A stretch of DNA of 64,000 nt from Gnetum montanum. Its lineage: Eukaryota > Streptophyta > Gnetopsida > Gnetales > Gnetaceae. The DNA lies in the NCBI GenBank assembly GCA_015680685.1, contig MNCI01010502.1:1-64000 (forward strand), written 5' to 3'. The notes under the pieces are model-generated. The model ran no database searches. It saw only the letters and a program-made list of their open reading frames with translations, and had not been told where the DNA came from. The translations under genes were made by a program, and so were the position numbers. Position 1 is the stretch's first letter. Each line of letters starts with the position of its first letter. This document shows positions 35,001-47,820 of the stretch, piece after piece.

Positions 35001-36062
35001 AATGGTCATGCCACGCAACATTTATGAAGAAATGCGTAAATGTGCGTTATGTTCAACCTGCTCCCTGTGGGAAAGTCAGAATTCCAATGAAGACCTCTGG
35101 AAGAAGTTGGAGAGATTAGAGAAGGAAAGGATGTCTCTGACCAGAGAGGTCGGAGACTTAAGGTCGTGATGCGAATTCCTGCAAGCTTGAGGAACAGGAG
35201 AAGAGGACTAGCGGACAGCTATCATTGACTATGCTCGCTACTAGACTGTAGTCAGAAACAGCATACAAACTAGTCATGAATTAGTCGAGAAAAGGATAAG
35301 GATGGAGCTCCTGGTCCAGAAGAATCAAGACTAGAAGGACTTTTGTGCAAGTGTCAAAGAGTGGGAACAGACGCAGAAAGATCATAAGCATCTATATAAG
35401 TGAGAAAGTATCAATTATCGTCAACATTATCGAGATTCTTCCATTGAAGCTCAATCCTTGTGATTGTTCGTCAATGTCATTGGTGCATCTGAGGCTTTGA
35501 GAAGTTCCAGGAGCAGGTGATGGTGAGCGCATCCCCGAAAAGAGAAATTACTCTTCCCAGGGGAGAGACCACAGTCCCTACCTTCTTCCTCGAACCACCC
35601 TGGTGGACTAGTGTGGAGAAGGGAAAGGTTAAGGCTGGAACTAATTTGGGGAATGGGGTTTGCTCTGAGTTGACCGAAGACGAGATTATGCAATGTCTGT
35701 GGGTTGGCTTAGATTAACTCCCCTTTGTTGCTGATGCAGGGCCATTGCGAGTAAGTTTTAGTGTTGTTGAATTTGAATTTTCTAAATGGTCCTATCATGG
35801 CTTTTGCTGATATACTTATTTTATGTAGTTACAAGAAACGAATGAAGAAGCTGAATAAGATGAGGCGTACGTTCAGGGAGGAGAGCGTAATGATGCATGT
35901 CGTCACCTTGGGGAGCAAGTTTTAGTGGAAGAACCCTGTGAAGATGATGTTCCTCATGAGGGAATACTTCCTAAAAGGGATGGCCCATATGAAGATGATC
36001 TGCTAGGCTTGAAAGCAAAGTTAAGGGATACGGGAGACAATGGTGCTAGAGGGGATGCGTAA
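32013..36062 (+). pseudogene. Antisense eight-exon gene inside element A
   Basis: Counterpart of 18462-22446, reading plus because A is minus. Exon 1 is 32013-32131 (119 nt), exon 2 32426-32874 (449), exon 3 32963-33236 (274), exon 4 33327-34376 (about 1050). Further exons lie near 34460-34660, 34735-34855, 34935-35740 and 35830-36062. Acceptors (TGTACAG, TATAG, ATTAG) and donors (GTAGGC, GTAAGT, GTAAGG, GTAAGTG) sit at the same places as in B. Exon 4 holds the longest open run (33671-34237, 188 codons: EEWLGTKKDMKG, AHIMREVIEKGTQFDWVSYF). Motif II keeps W-S (IIIWSHL), where B has W-L. The tail is EDDLLGLKAKLRDTGDNG. Stops and 1-nt indels inactivate it. Confidence 0.75.
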
Positions 36063-36224
36063 TTATGATTACGCATGATTTTATTTATGAGATGGAACAA
36101 AGACAATCTGAATTTTGACATGATTAATCATGAAATTTTCTCTATGGTTTTTAATTTTATTTTTTTATTTATACAAAATGTAAATAAAATTATTGAGGGT
36201 TTTGGGTAGGTGGCGTTATTGTGA

Positions 36225-36430
36225 CCATTGAATGGAGTTGCTAGTTTAAGGCCATTGTGGGCCGTTACATAGTGTTTGTGTAAAATATAGATGAATTTGC
36301 TAGTTTAAGGTTTTCCCTGGCCATTAAGTGATTTTTGCGTAAAGATAGAAATCAGATATTTTAGTTTAGGGCCTTTGCTAGTTTTAGGCCATTGTGGGCC
36401 TTTACTAGTTTTAGGCCGTTGTGGGCCATT
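36225..36430 (-). repeat. Short tandem repeats between protease and antisense gene, element A
   Basis: On the minus strand GGCCTAAAACTAG-type units with GGCCCACAA spacers, as at 18106-18262 in B. Confidence 0.65.
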
Positions 36431-36676
36431 TGCATATGTCGGAGAGTGCAATTGATAAAAGTGTAAATGTTTACGTAATTGTATTAATGTAACTAATAGG
36501 AGTTAAAAAGCATAAATAGTGTAAACTAGGAAACGTAAATGGCATAATTGATAGAAGACATAAATATATGTGTACTAAACAAAACTGACAATGAAAACTG
36601 ATAAGCATAAATGGCAAAACTAGTGAAAATGTAAAGATGCGCGTAAATATCACGCAAGTCAATCGCTAGCCCGTAA

Positions 36677-37290
36677 TTATTTTTTGATAGCTTTTACGTT
36701 GATTGGTGCATAAGGGTGAGGAGATCTATGACCTGAATCCTTCACATCATCTTCCTCTCCCTGAAATGGTAGGTCAGCCCAGGCTAGGCTATCATTAGTC
36801 ATTTCGACTTGTTTGGGAATTTGGACATGGCTTTGATATTCGGGTATTTCGATTTCCGAACCCCATTCTTCCTCGATGTTATTGATGGTTCTAGAAGTTA
36901 TTTCATCACCATGTATCACTACCTCTCCCCCTGCATAAGGTAGGTGTATCTCTTCGTGTATCCGTGATGAAACTGCCCTCAGTTGGGCTAGCCAGGACCT
37001 CCCTAGAATCAGGTTGAAGCCGAGCATCTCCTTAATAACGATAAATGTGGCATCTATTGGGAACTGGTCTCCTACCACAAAATTAATATGTACTGTCCCT
37101 TTGACTTGAACTCATGCCCCATTGAACGACTTTAGGCATGATGTTATCATAGGACTGATCTGGTTGACTAGGCCAAACTTATCCACTATAGGATAAGGGA
37201 TGACATTCGTAGCTGCACCATCATCAACCTGCATCCTCCGGATCCAATGTTGACCAACCCGGATGGTGATGAACATGGGTTCTGTTGTCA
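36677..37290 (-). pseudogene. Aspartic protease of element A
   Basis: The active site is kept as VDDGAATNVIP near 37215. The second half, FIVIKEMLGFNLILGRSW, lies in the open frame 37078-36677, which ends VKAIKK and a stop. One stop (SFNGA then TGA) lies between the two parts. It is closer to an intact protease than that of B. Confidence 0.7.
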
Positions 37291-37299
37291 CTCAACCTT

Positions 37300-40200
37300 T
37301 CTCAGGATCATCTTTGATGGATTTATCATGAAAGGTCAATGGGGTAGGTTTAGGTCACTCAGTGGTGGGGTAAAACATGACAGCATGTATCGCTTCCTCT
37401 TCCATTGGTAAGCTTTCATCCATAGGTATGGATGTCAGCATACAGCCATAGCCTCACGGTGCTTTTGAGATGTCATAAGCAAGTCATAGAGGCTCAATGT
37501 TGTGTTCTTCTGTTTTAGAGCCTACTTGACTTGCGTAAATGCATCGAGGAGGTCTCACTCTCGGCTAGGTTGCTTGTCCCCTCTTTCTTCTTCCATTCAC
37601 CCTAAGAGATGAATTTCCTGAGGCGGAATAACGTCAATCGGAGGGTTGTATTTCTTTCTGCCAAGGGGAGGTAGATGTGTTTTTGTACCTTTGTCTTGCC
37701 CAGGAGGTGCAGGCGAAGGTACAGAAGCTAGGGGTTTGGGCTTAGGAAACCCTAGCGTAGAGCGGTCTTTGGTTGCATTAATTGGTGCATCTCCTTCCCT
37801 TTTTTCGTTGGATGGAGGTTGATGGTTTTGGTTAGAGACTCGCCCCTATGTAAAAGGGGCAGCTAGTGGTTTTTTTATCCTAAGGATAAAAGATGCCTTA
37901 GGAGTAGGTGTGGGAATGGCTATGGCTTTATTGTTAATGTGAGACTGAGTTATAGTTTGAGAGGGCATCCGAATAACAAAGGGTGGCCTCGAGGCGCTAC
38001 CAACTGCCAGTGAAGAACTCGTCCCCTGGGGTGAACTAATGGGTGCACGTAACACAAAGGGTTTCTTAGGTGGTACCTTCCCCTCACTGTCCGTACTTAC
38101 CATGTTGATGGTATACGTTGCGTTATTTACGTTTAATGGGTCTTTGTACATATGCATTACCTAGTTTTTGGGATGTGTTGGACTACTACTATCTAATGTC
38201 AAAGAACCATTGTCAATCATGCACTGAATATCATCTTTCAACGCCCAGCAATAACTGATGTCGTGACCACACAACTGGTGGTAGTCACAAAAATGGTCCA
38301 GCTTGAAAGACTTAGGGACTAGCAGTTCGTTGGGTAGAGCTAAAGAAGGGTTCTTTAACAATTCACAATGATGCCTATGATGCTCTAGAGCTTCTTCGGA
38401 TAATTTTCTGTTTTGAATATATCCTACTCCTAATAATTTTTTCAGTAGTTTCTAATGCTTTATAGGTAGGGCTGTATATTTTGAACGATCTTTACGCTCG
38501 AAGTTTTGTTTTGACTATGAGGGCTGTTCAGGGGTAAGTGCTTCTTGGCTGGTACTACTTGCACTAGCCGTGGTCTCGGCAGGCACTGTGGGTGCCTTCT
38601 TGTTATTATTCTTTTTGACACCCTCAGCCAGTGCAGCTACTGTCATCGTTGTTGTTTTACCTTTGTCTTTACCCTTACTGTTGGCATTCTTATAGGCCAC
38701 ATATGCTGGGTCTTTGCTAGCCTCTGCAGCATCTTGGATGCGCTTAGTTTGCACGAAGGCTTGACTCAAGGAGCGAGGGGCAAGGTAGTATAGTTTAGAC
38801 TTGATGAAGTCGTTAACTGCTCCTTTGAAAATAGCCAACAAATGGGCTTCTATGATAGGCTAACGGATTTCATTCATAGTACTCGAGCGGGTCGTGTTTC
38901 ACTCCCATAAGTTGATCTAACATGACTTATGGCTTTAAATTTTATTTAAAGCGAGTCATGAATTGTGTTAGAAGCTCTTCCAAGGTTGAGATGGAAGAGT
39001 GAGGGAGTGCTCGATACCAGTTCAATGCCTTACCTGCCAAAGAAATTGCAAAGACACGGATAATCGTATGGGGCCATTGCTGTAGTAGCAAGAATTCAGA
39101 CCTAAAGGTAACGAGATGAGCATTAGGATCACCTTCCCCATTGTATTTAGTAAAATGGGGCAAAGACATCCCTAGAGGCAATGACAACATGGGGACTACT
39201 GGGTTGATGGGGTCATCATGGTAGAAATCCATGACCTGTATTGTATCAGAGCCAGCAGCTTTAAGGTGCTTAACTTCCTTGGTGAGGGTCTAAATAAGTA
39301 AAAAAGCTTGATCCAGACCTGTTGATGAAGAAGTTGGCGCTGGAGGAGTAGGGGGTTGGGCTGGAAGAGTAGTATCGGGCAATGGAAAGGGAGCGATAGC
39401 TTGGCTGACAGATGGCGTGATGGGGACTATCCCCATGGACAGAGTTACCTATGAAACCCACCACCCAACAGGCTGTGCAAAAAAATTGGTCGTCACCAGA
39501 TGTGTAGGATGGAAGGTGTAAGGATGTTGTGCAGTTACCTACGGGACATGTGTGGTAGATGTAGCCAAGGGTTGCACACCATAAAATGTAGATTGATTGT
39601 GTTGTGTAACAGGTGTGATCCACTGACCAGCCGTAGGTTGTTGAATAGATCGTTGCGATTGAATGGTGGTTGTGATCTGTTGCCTTGCAATGGGCTGCGA
39701 CGATAAGGTTTGCACCGGATTTTGCACCGGGTGGATTATAGGCGTGGTATGGACCTACACTTGGGGAATGAAATGGGGGGGCAGTAGACGCAGGTATCAT
39801 AGATGGAATCCTGATTACATGTGGTGAGGGGGTTACTCCCACGTTATTTTGAGGTGGCATTTGTACCTGCAAGACCAAGGATTGCATGGTGGCCTACGAG
39901 ACGATGGGAATATGCGTTTGGGTGGTCATGATTTGGTTGAGATGGGTAGCTTCTCCGGTGAGAGGACGAAATAGGGGATTCACATATGTATGGGGGCTGA
40001 GGGTATGGTATGAATCTGCATGTTCAGACTGAGCTACAAATTCATCTTCCTCCTCCTCCTCATTTTGAGGCTCTAGAGTAGACTATGTAATCTGATTCTT
40101 AGCCATAACCAGTTGGGACAGGAGTTCATGATAATGATCGATAAGGGGGATGAAGTCATATGCAGTAGGGGTGAAGTCTTGACCCCCTTTGTAGATTAGC

Positions 40201-40457
40201 TCGTAATTTCGTTTTTCCTCCATCTCAGCTCAGTTAAGGGCAAGCTTTGCCTAGATCTTGATGCAAATGGAATTATACTCTTCAGGAGTCAAGATGGTGA
40301 ATGAAGGATCCCTGCCCTGTAATCTCAATGAACGATGTGACGGTCCCTGAGGTCCTGTCATGCAGAAAGCTGATTTGGGAACGGTGATGGGATTTATGGT
40401 TGTGGCACTCAAGTCAATGGCGATCATAGTGGCAGTAGTTGTATGTGCAGAATCCAT
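37300..40457 (-). pseudogene. gag of element A (interrupted)
   Basis: It starts at ATG 40457 (MDSAHTTTATM), matching B. The gag core is 39232-38942 (MDFYHDDPINP, GEGDPNAHLVTF, LNWYRALP, MTRFK). The region 38841-38515 matches KLYYLAPRSL and a lysine-rich stretch. The C-H-H-C motif is CDYHQLCGHDISYCWALK (38361-38161). A proline/serine linker follows (38157-37846). Multiple stops and frame changes are present. Confidence 0.7.
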
Positions 40458-40680
40458 CTCTTAGATAGATCGATAACAACAAACGAAAATATTTAAAAGG
40501 CAACAGCAAAATGGAACCACGATTGGGCTTTCTACCCTATAGGATTCCAAAGAAATTGTTACTGTGACCAATCTACACCACATGATTTCGTAAACTTCCC
40601 TAGAGGTATCACATTTATGTTATTTGAACATGGGTACGGATTGCTTACAGGGTTACCTGTAAAATACGCACCAGAGCTTC

Positions 40681-40699
40681 GGCCCTCCTTCTAGCACTA
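40681..40699 (-). other. Primer-binding site of element A (decayed)
   Basis: The minus strand reads GTGCTAGAAGGAGGGCC directly inside the 5' LTR, against TGGCGCTAGAAGGAGGGCC in B. The initial TGGCG is damaged. Confidence 0.6.
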
Positions 40700-40705
40700 G
40701 AAAAT

Positions 40706-42340
40706 TGTAATGACAGAAAACATTAGTCGTTGGAAATACCGAGTGAAGATCCACGTACACAGTCTTAACCACGGATCTGTGCAAGGGCCATGCTAAAGAA
40801 AATGGATCCGAGGTGCCTTGAACGATCTTGTTCCATCAGACAGGGACTTACTTAATCACTAAATTATCGAATATTGTGATAATATATATTTTATATATAA
40901 TTTTCATGAAATGAATTAATTTAGTGAATCGTAGAAGGAGTAGAAAACAATGTAAAGAACTTGAAATAAAAATAATGTCAATGCGACAAGGAAGATCAGA
41001 TTTAGGAAAGATGTGTAATTCCAAGATCTAAGATTTGACTTGAAAGCTAAATATATTGCATACAACGTTCCGACGGCAAATTTCACTTATCTTTGCATGA
41101 AGCATACACGAAACAACAAGAAAACTATTTAAAAGGGAGAACAGAATGAAGGTTGATCTACCTCGTAAGCCAAAAGTGGAATGCAAGGAAGGTCAAGCCT
41201 GGATGTCTATTGATCAACTGTTTCTGATCAATAAACTTTGCCAATCGTACCAGATGATCTCTCGATCTTTGATCTGATCCTTTTGCCCTCGGTAATCTTT
41301 GCTTAAAGATGCTAATGATCGCCAATGAAGAGGATAATGTTTTCGCCAAGAAGACTGATTGCTCCCATTGCCAATGCTCCAACAATGCCTTATGTCCTTC
41401 AAAAGAAGAAAATCCCTCCCCTCTTTTCATTTTTCTTCATCAACTAGGGTATTTATAAGCTCAGCATCATATGGGAAGGCACGGTCTTGATGACACATGT
41501 CTCGAACTTTCAAAACATTGTTGACTTGACAAATTTTATGCTAAAGTTGGTCATGCCACATTACGTCTTGGGGGTGAGATGCGCTGTAAACCACTCTTGC
41601 TAAAACCACCTCATGATTACACTGTGATATGCTAATGAGCGTATTGCCGCACATGGATGACAAGTGTGTGTCTAGTACTACCTTAGCTGACTTTATACTG
41701 CATTACGCTCGTTTACGCTACGTAGCGTAGTAGAGCGTAATGTGATGAATTCCACATGTGTTACACTTATTTATGTTGTAGAGCATAATAGAGCATAAAA
41801 TTAGTTAACTCAAGCCATTTTTTGCACTTATTTATGCCACAAAGCATAATAGAGCGTAAAATGATCAACTTTTCAGCGCGTTACGCTTCCTTACGCTACG
41901 TAGCGTAATAAAGCGTAAAGCGACCAATCTACCCTGCTTCTTTTGATGTTGAATTTGATTTCTTTGAGGCTCATTACGCTGCTTTGTGTAATGGAGTGTG
42001 AATACAGTCCTGATCAAAAGACTTGGTGGGATATGTGACAACTCGTAGACCGCTGCTTAGGCCTTAAAATTGTCATATTTGCAGAAGTTCCAAATTTCTA
42101 CTAACTTCATTGCTACAGTAAGCTACCTTCGTTACATCACACAGAATTACATTGAGTGACATGACCCTGCATTGCATAATGTAGCGTAAGGAGTAACAAA
42201 GTTAGAATTTTTTAAGAAATTTGGAGACTTGATGTTGCACACCCTTTTGCGTTGTTCTGCTTTCTGGATTTCTGCTGCAAGCTTCTGCCTGGATTGTGAA
42301 TCTTTGCCTTAGGCTGATCTGCAATTTCCATGGTGTTTCA
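40706..42340 (-). repeat. 5' LTR of element A (1635 bp)
   Basis: TGAAACACC from 42340 to CATTACA at 40706 on the minus strand. Partner of 7495-9129. It retains more CG than the partner in the palindromic blocks at 41700-41745 and 41880-41920 (TTACGCTACGTAGCGTAA). TATA box at 41450-41457. Confidence 0.9.
41450..41457 (-). promoter_or_regulatory. TATA box of the 5' LTR of A
   Basis: TATAAATA on the minus strand, at the position matched in all four LTRs of A and B. Confidence 0.55.
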
Positions 42341-42345
42341 ATTCT
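42341..42345. repeat. Target-site duplication of element A, high-coordinate copy
   Basis: ATTCT, against GTTCT at 7490-7494. Confidence 0.6.
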
Positions 42346-44932
42346 AAGCTTAGAAACATCCTCTACGTTGAGGTTCTAGCCCATTAAAATCCATACAAGA
42401 ATGCTACAAGCCTATCCCCCCCTCACCCATAGTTAACAACATGGATCTAGCATGGCTTCTTACATCCTACCTTCTATGACCATACACCCTCACCTCTCTT
42501 GTCATTTTTGGTAGCTACAATCAACACACATAAATCCTAAACCCCAGTAGAGTGTAAAACATCCACACTGAGCTAGCATTTTCCAAGGGGGTATGACATA
42601 CATACACACTTTCTAGTGTCCACCAAGTTGTGACTTGACTCTAAGGTGGGCTCACATAACCTTAAACCCATTTGGTCAATCCTACGAGCTCTAAAACCTT
42701 GTTAACAATAGTCAAAAGTGCTCAGAACTTTTAGATTTGGTGGTGCCATGCTAAGGGGGCTCCATCCATGTTGCCCAACATGGCTCTAGTGTGGATGGAT
42801 GGGGTATGAGCTCAAAACCCCAAAATCGACCATCTAGATTAGAGGTTTTGGCCTTAACACCACTTGACAACCTCCAGTAGCCTAGATTTCACTTAAAATG
42901 ACTCAATTTTCATGTCTAAAGTCTTTTCCATGCTAGTGAACCCCCACCCACACTACCTCGCATTAATGCAATGTAGGTGCCCTAGGGGTAAGCCATAAAA
43001 CACATTCTATGAGCATAAATAGCTATGAAAATTGCCATATTAACCTCTAAACCTTATCAAAACCTTCTAAATCCACCCAATGCCATAGAATCTATAAAAA
43101 ATAGAAAAATGTTGGCATCTCCTTTCCACCCATGCTGGGGCCATGCTACCTAGCATGGCGCAAAGGGGGATGACTACAAAAAGCATCAAGGATCCTTCAA
43201 ATCTACTAGTTTTAATGCCAAATCTTGGCCATCAACTCCTAAAACCTTAAGAACTTCAAAACCCTATTGAATCTTGTCAAAACTAGCCAAAACCATGAAT
43301 CCAAGTGGAGGAATGCTAGGGTGACCCTATTGATATTGGGCAATGTTGCCCCAATGTGGATGAATGGGGTATGACCAAAAACTTCCATGTTTAACATCAA
43401 AATCAACATATACTGACTCCCTAACCTTTTCAAGGATTTTGGTAGCCAAAATTAGCTAAAATAAAGTTCCATTTCATGACCACTCCCACTCTTGCATTGA
43501 GCATCTCCCTCACCCATGCTCTAGTGTGGGTGCCTTAAGGGAAGCTCATGGAGAGGTCAAAGATGAACCAAAATGATGTAAGATTACACCATATTCATCT
43601 TTGAGTTCTATTAACACCTCTAGGAGCCATCAAACCTTATAAAACCAATAAAAAATGTTAAAAAGATATCCCTCTTTACTCATCCATGCTAAAGCCACAC
43701 TAGCTAGGATGGATCATACATTGTTGCAAGGGGGATGGCTTCTAGAGCCATTTAGGAACCTTCAAAATTATCAAATTTCAATCCTTTACATTAGCCATTT
43801 ACATCGGCAACCTTGGGAGCCTACATGCATGGTTAACTTGCTATCAAAACCTACCAAAACTTGATATCTCAAGGTACCCATGCTTAGGGATGCCTGAGCC
43901 ACACTAGGTAGCATGGCCCTAGTGTGGGTGAGTTGCTTTACCACTTTTTGATAGTAGATTGACACCCCTAGAGATCCAAAAACCTACACTGGTAAAGCTT
44001 AGGATCACACAACCTTGAGCTTGCACCTATTTGATCTCATTTTGATTCTGAAATCCACCAAACCTCGCCATCCATGCTATAGAAATGTTGCCCAATGTGA
44101 CTGAGGATTTATAACTATACATTACCTAAAACAAACTTCAAAGCTAGATAGTTTAGCTACTATTTGTAACCCTAGAAGCCTGAAAACACTATCAATCAGC
44201 CTCTGTAGCCATTCCAAAACCAAAAAGAAAGAGCACCCTCGTTGAGCTATGCGGGCCAATGTGGCCCTAGCATGGGTGTAGTTTTCAACATGATTTAATA
44301 CTTAAAACTTGGATAGGAAGATCATAGCTACTAAACCCTTTCCTCAGCAATAGATTAACCCTATTTGACCTCATAACAACCCAAATCCATACCATCCACA
44401 CTAAATCCCCTTCCATCCATGCGACCCAGCATGGCTCAAGGGAGGTATAACCTCAAGATCTGCTTCTTCACTAATTTCAACCTCTAAAATAGTTAATTTT
44501 GACTAAATTAGCCATACGCTACCTTGGGAAGGTCATGGAGCCCTACTTTTTATCTTTTGAAGGTCACAAAACTTATTTTCCTTTGTATCCACACTAGGGA
44601 CATGTTGGCTACTGTTGCTCTAGTGTGGGTGATAGATCCAAGCTTCAATGAATACTCCCATAGGTTGAAATTAACACTAGAATTTACCTACTTCCTTCCC
44701 AAGTCCACTACGCTAATCATGCAAGTCATCAAGAGTCAAAATATACTCAAAACAAACATGGAACACCATCTAGCTATTTTATACTTGCTAGGTGTCACCC
44801 CACACACATTGGCCACTATGGGTCTAGCATGAGTACCCACAAAACGTTACTTTGTAACACTAATAGCCCCAAAATAGCCTGGGTAGATGTTCAAACTCAT
44901 CTATCATCTTGGTAGCCTTAAACCATGGTCCA
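42341..44932 (+). repeat. G: LTR-type subrepeat array (about 185 bp units)
   Basis: About 12 diverged units. Each has a CCATGCTA...block followed by a GTGTGGGTG or GTGTGGATG block, near 42748, 42929, 43131, 43310, 43487, 43683, 43877, 44070, 44240, 44396, 44577 and 44791. It is the same style of subrepeat as in solo LTR H. It continues the segment begun at 7434. It lacks a recognisable R-U5 end, so it may be only a U3 fragment. The right boundary is a guess based on CA followed by CTAAG (44931-44937). No gene. Confidence 0.5.
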
Positions 44933-45204
44933 CTAAGGCCTAAAACAAGCAAACCATAATATTTTTTAACCAATACTAATCAATATTTACCGTATGCCTT
45001 CCACTTTGCTTGATTTGGTCATGTTTCATGGTTTTTCAACCCTTTTTCACATTGTTATGTCTTGTTGATCTTTTTCAACCTCTACATCACTTCAATCTTA
45101 TTGACTCTAGCTTATTTTCTTTATTATAGCCTCTATTGATCCTTCTTTAGCATTTTATTGGTGTTAGATGATGTGGTTTTACCATCCTTGACCATCATTT
45201 CGCA

Positions 45205-45266
45205 CCATGTAACAATGGCCTGCTAAGGCCTTAAACTAGCACGATGGCCTACGAATGCCTTAAACT
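45205..45266 (+). repeat. Tandem-repeat remnant upstream of the pol of C
   Basis: AATGGCCTGCTAAGGCCTTAAACTAG followed by a second, altered copy. It is the same unit as at 18106 in B. Confidence 0.55.
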
Positions 45267-45529
45267 AGAAATATTGTAACCTTTTTTGATAATATCTAGC
45301 CTGATTTTTCATATTTCTATGATGTTTCATCTTGTTTTAACCTTGTCTTAACATTTTTTTGACCTTTGTTTGAACTATTGTTTTCCTTTGTTTACCGATC
45401 ATAACCTTAGTCAATCTTGTTACCATTCTTGGTTGGCATTAAAATAGCATGTTTTTACATAATTTTATCATTTTGGAATTATTTATTCATCTTTACCTAG
45501 GTTCCACTTATTGTGTTTGTGGTTGACAT

Positions 45530-47200
45530 GTAAGACTGAAGTATGAGTACCTAGGAGCAAATCAATTTACCTTTGAGCCTAAGTGGGCCTCACAATGATG
45601 TTGAATGGTGTATCAACCTTAATTGCCTAGATCTTAAGCCTTAGAATATTGTCAACCATAGCCTTGGTAGAAAAACCTCTAGAGTGGCCTAAAAACCTAG
45701 TCAAAATCCTTGACCTAGAAGCTCGCAACATCAGTAATGACTCTTTAGTTGAGGTTCCTATCATGACACAAAGTGGGAGAAAACACTAAAACTAAGTTCT
45801 TCATTGGAGCCTCAACAAGCTCAAGACATTACCAAGGTCCTACAAGACAACATTAAGGACCTTACCTAGTCATATGAGGATATGGCAGGTCTTGATTCAC
45901 ATTTAATATAACATAACTTCATACTCAATCCTAGCATTAGACCAGTTAAGCAAAAAGTATGCAAGAGTAGACCTAATTTGGCCTTGGCAGTTTATGATGA
46001 TATCATAAAACTATATTAAGCTACTTTCATCAAAGCTATATATTACATAGAATGGATGTCAAACATAGTGGTAGTCCCTAAGAAAAATAGGAGTATTTGT
46101 ATTTTCATAGATTTCTGAGACCTAAATAAGGCAACTATCAAAGACAATTTCCCTTTTCCTAGTATTAACCAACTTATTGATACTACATCTAAGCATGTCT
46201 TATTATCCTTTATGGATGGGTTCTTGAGATACAACCAAATTAGGATCAACCTAGAACACCAACTTAGCATGACCTTCATGACCCATTGGGGTACCTTTTG
46301 CTATAACATGATTCCCTTTGGTCTAAAAATCATAGAAGCAGCCTACCAATGAGCCATGACATATATCTTTAGTGATTACATGTTAGGTTTGCTCAACAAT
46401 TACATAGAAAACATAGTTGTTAAGTTCAAAGTGACAAACAACCATGTGAATGATATCAACCTTGTGCTTAAATGATGTCTCAAGTATGAACTAAGGCTTA
46501 ATCCTAAAGAGTATGTTTTTGGTGTCAAAACCTGCTAAGATGCTTGGCTTTGTAGTATCTAAAGTAGCGATACACATCAATCCTTATAAGGTTAGAGCCA
46601 TATCCAACTTGTCAACATCTAGTACCCTTAAGAAGCTTTAGGAACTACAAGGTAGATTGTAATTTATTTATAGGTTTATTGCTAGGCTCACAGATATCTA
46701 CCTTGCTATCTCCAATGCATCTATCACTTCTCTACTTTATTNTTATTTCATCATGAGTGAATGGCTTAATGCCAAGAAGCCTTTGAAAATCTTAATTAAG
46801 AGTTGGCCCAACTACTATTAATCTATCCTCTACAATAGGATAAATTTTTTTACATCTACCTTGCTATCTCCAATGCATCTATCACTTCTCTACTTTATTA
46901 AAAACAAGATGATGGAGTAGAAATGCCAATATACTACCTAAGCCATGCATTAGTTGGGAATGAGAATTGATACACTAAAGTGAAGAAGTATTGTCTAGTC
47001 CTATTCTTCTTGTTGAAGAAGTGGAGGCACTACATCTTTAGAAGTTAGGTTAGCATCATTTGCAAATATAATGTGCTTAGAGCCATAACAACCAACAACT
47101 ATGAAAGTAGTCATATAGCCTAATGGAAATCCATAATAGTGAAGTTTGACCTTCATTACATTTCTTAAGCATCAAAAAATGATCAATCTATAGCCATACA
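45530..47200 (+). pseudogene. RT and first RNase H of element C
   Basis: Fragmented match to B: YEDMAGLDSHLI near 45877, DLNKATIKDNFPFPSINQL near 46120, LLSFMDGFLRYNQIRINLEH near 46200, MIPFGLK at 46310. Stops are frequent, and the YVDD position is NYIEN. A block of the RT-RNase H junction is disturbed by the N at 46742 and its flanking duplication. Confidence 0.7.
46696..46899. other. Assembly join: 46-bp duplication around a single N
   Basis: 46696-46741 and 46854-46899 are identical. An N sits at 46742. By comparison with B, only the second copy is in its proper place in the coding sequence. Confidence 0.6.
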
Positions 47201-47299
47201 ACTTACTGTTTCACTAGTTAATGACCATGCAATCATAGACCCTAAATTCCTAAATGAACATGTTAACATCATTAGCCAAGTACCTAAGCATTATGAGTT

Positions 47300-47820
47300 G
47301 GTCATGCACTTTAATAAAGCTTCAAATTCCCATGGTGCTAGTTCCACTATCATTATAACCTTTCCATTTGGTGAAATCCAATCCTTCACCTACTGATTTA
47401 TGTTTCCATGTACCAACAATGTAGCAGAGTATGAGGGTTTGATCAAAGGGATGATGGTAGCTCGTGAACTAGGAATAAAGTGCTTAATGATCAAATGTGA
47501 CTCTCAACTTATGGTTAACCAAGTAACTATTATTTATGCATGAAAAGCCAAACATTTATAACCTTTCTATGATATGGGAAAGAAACTAATGCAACAATTT
47601 ATAGACATTGATATTCAACATGTACGACAAAATGAGAATACTATAGCCAATGTAATTGTGATGCTAGCCCTTAGTGTGATGAAAAATGCATTTAGTAAGT
47701 TGCCCACCTTGATTGTGAATTATGTTGTTTCCATCACAGAGAATGTTGAAGATGCCTTTGTGATCGTATTTCATACTACTCCTTCAAAGGAATGGTATGA
47801 TGATATCAAGTGTTAGCTTA
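47300..47820 (+). pseudogene. Second RNase H of element C
   Basis: HFNKASNSHGASSTIIITF, then NNVAEYEGLIKGMM and CDSQLMVNQVT with the acidic residues kept, and VRQNENTIANVIVMLAL. Interrupted by stops. Confidence 0.65.

Larger units (their letters stand above)
7495..42340 (-). mobile_element. Element A: full-length Tat-like Ty3/gypsy retrotransposon, split by element B
   Basis: This minus-strand element has two LTRs of 1635 bp each. The PBS is next to the high-coordinate LTR and the polypurine tract next to the low-coordinate LTR. Its length is about 17.6 kb after removal of element B (12391-29600 plus one 5-bp duplication). Flanks are GTTCT (7490-7494) and ATTCT (42341-42345), a target duplication with one transition. 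Order on the minus strand: LTR, PBS, gag, protease, tandem repeats, antisense gene, RT, RNase H, second RNase H, integrase, tandem repeats, spacer, PPT, LTR. Two RNase H domains are typical of the plant Tat lineage. Stops and frameshifts throughout make it immobile by itself. Confidence 0.9.
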
